Shown here in pieces: positions 5,790-9,259 of a stretch of DNA of 9,259 nt. Both the position numbers and the translations under genes were made by a program. How positions within the stretch are numbered: position 1 is the first letter of the stretch; each line of letters starts with the position of its first letter. The DNA comes from a bacterium. Lineage in GTDB: Bacteria > Electryoneota > RPQS01. The DNA is taken from NCBI GenBank assembly GCA_018814465.1, contig JAHIZR010000213.1, positions 1 through 9,259 of the forward strand, read 5' to 3'. The notes beneath the pieces were generated by a model. The model was given only the letters and a program-made list of their open reading frames with translations. It searched no databases and was not told the origin of the DNA.

Positions 5790-8339
5790 CTATTTAATCA
5801 GCAGAGCTTTCTGAATTGCTCGAAACTCCGCTGTCTGCATTACTACGAAATAGACTCCCGTCGCGCAATCGGGACAACTCCAGTTCAGCGAATGACTGCC
5901 AGCTTCAATCGAACCGGCAACTAACGTTTCAGTTGTCCTGCCCAGCACATCATGAACAGTTAAGGAGACTTCGGATCGAATCGGCAGACTGAACGAAATC
6001 GTAGTCGTGGCATTGAAGGGATTGGGGTGATTGGCGTACAGAGCAAATTCTTTCGGAAGATCATTCCCGACACTTGGGGTTTCCGTAAGAATATCATCAT
6101 TGGGGATGATCGGTTTGATCAGTTTTGCCGCGCTTGATGGCTCCTCTTCCGGGATGATCAGATCATTTCTCCAAAGCATGATACCGTTTTGTCCCGCTCC
6201 GACGATATCGATATCTCCGTCGTCATCGAAATCCACAACCTCAAGCGCGCGCGCCTGTGTGAAATCATCCACGATAATATTCCGGCGGAAATGACCGTTG
6301 CCTGTATTTCTCCACCAAGATATTTCGTCAGCATACGTGTCCGCGATCACGAAATCCATGAATCCGTCCATATTGATATCGGCGGCTTCGATATCGAACG
6401 GATACTGCATCCCCGCAGTGATAGTATGCTCCGTGTGTTCTTCGCCCCTGATATTTTCATACCACAAGAGGTCGCCGCTTGTTGTCGCACACAAGAGGTC
6501 TTGATCCTCATCCTGATCCAAATCCGCGATATCGAATGCATTCAGATGGATGCCACTCAGGATTTCGTGTTCAGTATAGCTGCCTTCTGAATCGCCATCC
6601 CACCAATAAACTTTGCCTGATTCCCGTGAAGTACCCACGATATCCATCGGATCGCCATTAATATATGCTGTTGTCAAGTGATCAACGTTGCACTCACTCT
6701 GGCTGATAGTATGCGGCGTCCATGTGTACTCCTCAATTAAATCGGCTTCCCAATAGGTCACATTGCCCTCGACTGAGGACGAAAATATCGAGAAAGACGT
6801 GTCACTCGCGATAACAACATCAAATTTATTGTTGGCTTCGTTCTCGAACAAATACGTCATGAACGTCCATTCTCCAAAATGCCGATAGAGCCTGATTTTG
6901 TTATCGAAACGACCCGTGGCAACGATATCCAGTATCGTCGAGCTGTAGATTAATCCGATATCAACCGCCGCCGCCCCATCGAGACTGTCATCAATGAGGC
7001 GTTCGAGGAAAGTTCCGTCGCCCAGATTATCAAAGACGACTACCTTATCGGCAAACATATCCACCGCCGCCACATCCATTTGCCCGTCAGAATCAATATC
7101 ACCTACTGCGATATCTACTGCTCCGGTTATGTCCTCGCTTATCACGATTGGATCAAAGGGAACAGATACTGCTTCAGGCATCTGTGCCTCACCGATTTTC
7201 ACCAGCCAGAAATCATATTCTCCCGCTCCGAAGGAATTCGTATACCCTGCTAACAGATAATCCGTATCGGAAAGCTGACAAATTGATCTGCAGTTATCGA
7301 AACCGATGCCTCCGTAGATACGACTCCATAAACTGTCTCCGTCGGCATTAATCTTCACAATCCAGAAGTCCGTACTGTCAGGATCCAGAATATCCGTCGA
7401 ACCGCCTAAAATGTATCCGCCATCAGACGTCTGTTGAACCGCGAAACACTTCTCCTGACTCGCTGTGCCATAGGTTCTCGTCCAAAGTGTGTCGCCATTC
7501 GCATTTGTCTTGACCAAATAAAAGTCAGAAAATCCAGCTCCGAAAGACTGCGTATATCCTGCCAGCAAGAAACCATTATCGTTTGTTTGTATAACTGATT
7601 CACAGTAGTCGAAATAGGTTCCTCCATAGGTGTGGCTCCATAAACTATCGCCGCTCGCATTTACTTTCAACAACCAGAAATCGTTCTGCCCCGAACCGTA
7701 AGTGGATGTCTCACCGGCCAGGATATATCCCCCGTCGCCGGTCTGCGTCACAAATTTGCACTTCTCGTTGTAGCTCCCGCCATAAGTTCTGCTCCAGATA
7801 CTATCCCCGTTGGCATTCGCTTTGATCAGCCAGATATCAACCCAACCGGCGCCAAAAGAATAGGTATCGCCAGCAAAGATATAGCTGCCGTCGGCCAATT
7901 GCTGAGCGGATGTGCAAAAATCCATCCCGCTGCCACCATAGGTCCGACTCCAGAGACTGTCACCGTTCGCATTCGTTTTCAAAATCCAGAAGTCGTGCAC
8001 ACCGGCTCCATAAGAACGGGTGTGGCCGATCAGCAGATAACCACCATCCGCCGTCAGCAGAAGCGACGAAAGATATTCTGTATTACCGCCGCCATAGTTT
8101 CGGCTCCAGAGGCTATCGCCGTTTTCATCAATCTTAACGAGCCAGAAATCCGAGAATAAGTTCGAGCCATGAGTGTGCGATCGTGTGTTTCCGCCCAGCA
8201 CATATTCGCCGTCTGCCGTTTGCCGCAGGGAGAAACAAATATCTTCTTCTGCTCCTCCGTAGGTGCGGCTCCAAAGACTGTCGACCTGCGCGGATAACAT
8301 CAGTGGAATTAAAACTGCAATGATTACTGTAAATCTCAT
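5790..8339 (-). CDS. Secreted double beta-propeller protein with T9SS type A sorting domain
   Basis: The protein has 849 residues from the ATG at 8339. I prefer this start to the ATG at 8384 because it has an AGGGA Shine-Dalgarno seven bases upstream and opens directly into a signal peptide (MRFTVIIAVLIPLMLSA). Residues 20-386 are seven tandem repeats of 52-55 residues, each with DSLWSRTYGG at one end and DFWLVKxNANG at the other. This fits a closed seven-bladed propeller. Residues about 387-726 hold seven further units of about 48 residues of FG-GAP/VCBS type. Calcium-binding DxDxDG-like loops are clear in units 1, 6 and 7 (DIDSDG, DINMDG, DFDDDG), degenerate in unit 5 and lost in units 2-4. 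A linker (727-759) leads to the sorting domain (760-849; NHPNPFNATTTISF, then GVYFVVM and a basic end IQKALLIK). By family knowledge this domain directs T9SS export and surface attachment. No catalytic residues are evident. An adhesin or binding role is inference. The gene follows the PP-loop gene by 59 bases. Confidence 0.9.
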   Translation of the reverse strand: MRFTVIIAVLIPLMLSAQVDSLWSRTYGGAEEDICFSLRQTADGEYVLGGNTRSHTHGSNLFSDFWLVKIDENGDSLWSRNYGGGNTEYLSSLLLTADGGYLLIGHTRSYGAGVHDFWILKTNANGDSLWSRTYGGSGMDFCTSAQQLADGSYIFAGDTYSFGAGWVDIWLIKANANGDSIWSRTYGGSYNEKCKFVTQTGDGGYILAGETSTYGSGQNDFWLLKVNASGDSLWSHTYGGTYFDYCESVIQTNDNGFLLAGYTQSFGAGFSDFYLVKTNANGDTLWTRTYGTASQEKCFAVQQTSDGGYILGGSTDILDPDSTDFWIVKINADGDSLWSRIYGGIGFDNCRSICQLSDTDYLLAGYTNSFGAGEYDFWLVKIGEAQMPEAVSVPFDPIVISEDITGAVDIAVGDIDSDGQMDVAAVDMFADKVVVFDNLGDGTFLERLIDDSLDGAAAVDIGLIYSSTILDIVATGRFDNKIRLYRHFGEWTFMTYLFENEANNKFDVVIASDTSFSIFSSSVEGNVTYWEADLIEEYTWTPHTISQSECNVDHLTTAYINGDPMDIVGTSRESGKVYWWDGDSEGSYTEHEILSGIHLNAFDIADLDQDEDQDLLCATTSGDLLWYENIRGEEHTEHTITAGMQYPFDIEAADINMDGFMDFVIADTYADEISWWRNTGNGHFRRNIIVDDFTQARALEVVDFDDDGDIDIVGAGQNGIMLWRNDLIIPEEEPSSAAKLIKPIIPNDDILTETPSVGNDLPKEFALYANHPNPFNATTTISFSLPIRSEVSLTVHDVLGRTTETLVAGSIEAGSHSLNWSCPDCATGVYFVVMQTAEFRAIQKALLIK
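7182..8282 (-). repeat. Seven tandem in-frame repeats (156-165 bp) coding for propeller blades
   Basis: Six repeats are exactly 52 codons and the first (N-terminal) is 55 codons, through a short insertion. All lie in the double-propeller gene. The best conserved parts are the blade start (D-S-L-W-S-R-T-Y-G-G) and the blade end (D-F-W-L-V-K). A Cys stands at position 16, or its counterpart, of six of the seven blades. Codons differ between copies, so these are old duplications rather than a recent array expansion. Confidence 0.9.
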
Positions 8340-8346
8340 GAAGTAA

Positions 8347-8351
8347 TCCCT
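8347..8351 (-). promoter_or_regulatory. Shine-Dalgarno that sets the start of the double-propeller gene
   Basis: AGGGA on the minus strand lies seven bases before the ATG at 8339-8337, whose product begins with a clean signal peptide. The in-frame ATG at 8384 would put 15 extra polar residues before the signal peptide and would start only 14 bases past the upstream stop, so it is disfavoured. Confidence 0.65.
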
Positions 8352-8398
8352 GTTAAAGTGAGTCAGATTGCTGTGCAAAAGCATGCCGTAAGCTTCAG

Positions 8399-9259
8399 CT
8401 ACATTGCTTTAATTCTTTCGATCTCTTTCTTTGACAAACCAAGATGCTCAGCCAGCAGGCTATCGATATTATCTCCACAGGTTGCGATTGCCTGTTCTTC
8501 CTGAGCCAGCGCCACTTCACGCGTCATTTGACCTGACCTGATCATATTGCAATAGCCGATACAATCCATGGTGCAGCCCAGCAGCTTCACATAGCAATAA
8601 TTGACAATCTCGTGCAGCCGGCAGTCGGATCGCCATGATGAAATATGACCTTCCGGTTTTCTCCAACCCAGTTTATTCATGATCGTATCTTTGATCTTCT
8701 CGCGATCCCAGACAATGTAATCAAAGACACTGATCTCACGAATGTTCGGATTTTTCAGTACAGGCATGCTTCGCGAAAAAGTCGGATTGCCCGGTACAGC
8801 AAATTCCATCCGCTGCTGCAAGGCGCGAATTTCAGTCAGATAAAGATGCGGATTCACAAGCTTCCAATAGCGCGACCTGACCTTGGATTCCACCATCAGA
8901 TCACGCATGTCCTTCGTGGATTCCGCACTTGAAGACCCCCACAGAATCAAAGGAATCTGGAGCTTTTCCGCCGTCATATATACCACGCCCTGATATCCAT
9001 AAGCACACTGCCTGCAAAAAGACCCGGCCAAGGTACGCAGCCCCATAGGAATTCCGGCTCGCACATTGCTGCGCACGAACTTCGTGGCAATATCATGCTT
9101 CGACCGAACCACCATCAGATCGACATCAAGTATTCGACAGGCGCCTGCAATATTCTTTACCGCTTGCGGATTGGCAAATTCATTATCGAAGTTCACCGCC
9201 AGAGGATTCAGACCATACACCTCTTTCGCCAGATGGAGTACATAAGTGCTGTCACGCCC
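8399..9259 (-). CDS. PP-loop ATPase, N-acetyl sugar amidotransferase (WbpG-like) family, N-terminus outside window
   Basis: The frame is open to the window edge; 286 residues are visible and I infer that roughly 90 N-terminal ones are missing. The first visible residues, GRDSTYVLHL, are the end of an SGGxDS PP-loop, followed by YGLNPLAVNFDNEF. In this ATP-pyrophosphatase fold the loop binds ATP to adenylate the substrate. Other family marks are a CxxC (FCRQC, visible residues 82 and 85), the strand IPLILWG, FDYIVWDREKIK, and a C-terminal IRSGQMTREVAL. The last two resemble WbpG/PseA-type enzymes, which take ammonia from a HisH/HisF-like partner to amidate nucleotide sugars for surface polysaccharide. 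No such partner is visible here. An unusual cluster of five Cys (213, 222, 229, 233, 237) lies just before that C-terminal motif. A GTG at 9220 is not the true start, because the PP-loop lies upstream of it. Alternative: a thiolation enzyme of TtcA/TtuA type, less likely given the C-terminus. Confidence 0.78.
   Translation of the reverse strand, partial: GRDSTYVLHLAKEVYGLNPLAVNFDNEFANPQAVKNIAGACRILDVDLMVVRSKHDIATKFVRSNVRAGIPMGLRTLAGSFCRQCAYGYQGVVYMTAEKLQIPLILWGSSSAESTKDMRDLMVESKVRSRYWKLVNPHLYLTEIRALQQRMEFAVPGNPTFSRSMPVLKNPNIREISVFDYIVWDREKIKDTIMNKLGWRKPEGHISSWRSDCRLHEIVNYCYVKLLGCTMDCIGYCNMIRSGQMTREVALAQEEQAIATCGDNIDSLLAEHLGLSKKEIERIKAM

Noticed and set aside
6189..6590. A 133-codon plus-strand open frame.
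   Set aside because: It is antisense to the FG-GAP/VCBS propeller. Its Asp/Ile-rich product arises from the repeated GAT/ATC codons of the real gene.
8340..8398. A separate promoter for the double-propeller gene (TTGCAC, 17 bases, TAACAG).
   Set aside because: The -10 is poor and overlaps the Shine-Dalgarno, leaving no room for a leader. Co-transcription with the PP-loop gene is simpler.

Overview
The window is read entirely from the minus strand. It suggests an uncultivated member of the FCB superphylum (Fibrobacterota, Chlorobiota, Bacteroidota and their candidate-phylum relatives), with a Gram-negative envelope and a type IX secretion system (T9SS). The evidence is a C-terminal T9SS type A / FlgD-Ig-like sorting domain on a double beta-propeller protein, a gingipain-type C25 peptidase, and a TonB-dependent receptor with a carboxypeptidase-regulatory-like N-terminus. 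The promoters are ordinary sigma70 type (TTGACT-17-TATATT and TTGCAT-17-TATATT), and three of the genes have clear Shine-Dalgarno sequences. Bacteroidota typically lack both, so a non-Bacteroidota FCB lineage fits better. I cannot name the phylum.

Layout in the direction of transcription (high to low coordinates): (1) 9259-8399 is the 3' part of a PP-loop ATPase of the N-acetyl sugar amidotransferase (WbpG-like) family, cut by the window edge inside its PP-loop motif. (2) 8339-5790 is an 849-residue secreted protein made of two tandem seven-bladed propellers and a T9SS sorting domain, followed by a strong intrinsic terminator at 5768-5736. (3) A compact promoter/operator region at 5733-5679 precedes a PadR-family regulator (5678-5103). 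The regulator overlaps, by ATGA, a 765-residue TonB-dependent outer-membrane receptor (5106-2809). (4) A 398-base gap holds a probable promoter and a leader of about 100 nt. (5) 2410-1 is the N-terminal 803 residues of a C25 (gingipain-like) cysteine peptidase that runs off the window start.

The common theme is the cell surface: two T9SS-type exoproteins, an outer-membrane receptor under likely PadR control, and an enzyme of surface-polysaccharide sugar modification. The most distinctive signal is a pair of adjacent 17-bp palindromes of identical design (TATAT-N7-ATATA). One covers the -10 box and the other covers the ribosome binding site of the padR-receptor operon, which looks like a built-in autoregulatory switch. 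I saw no RNA genes, insertion sequences, CRISPR arrays or plus-strand genes.
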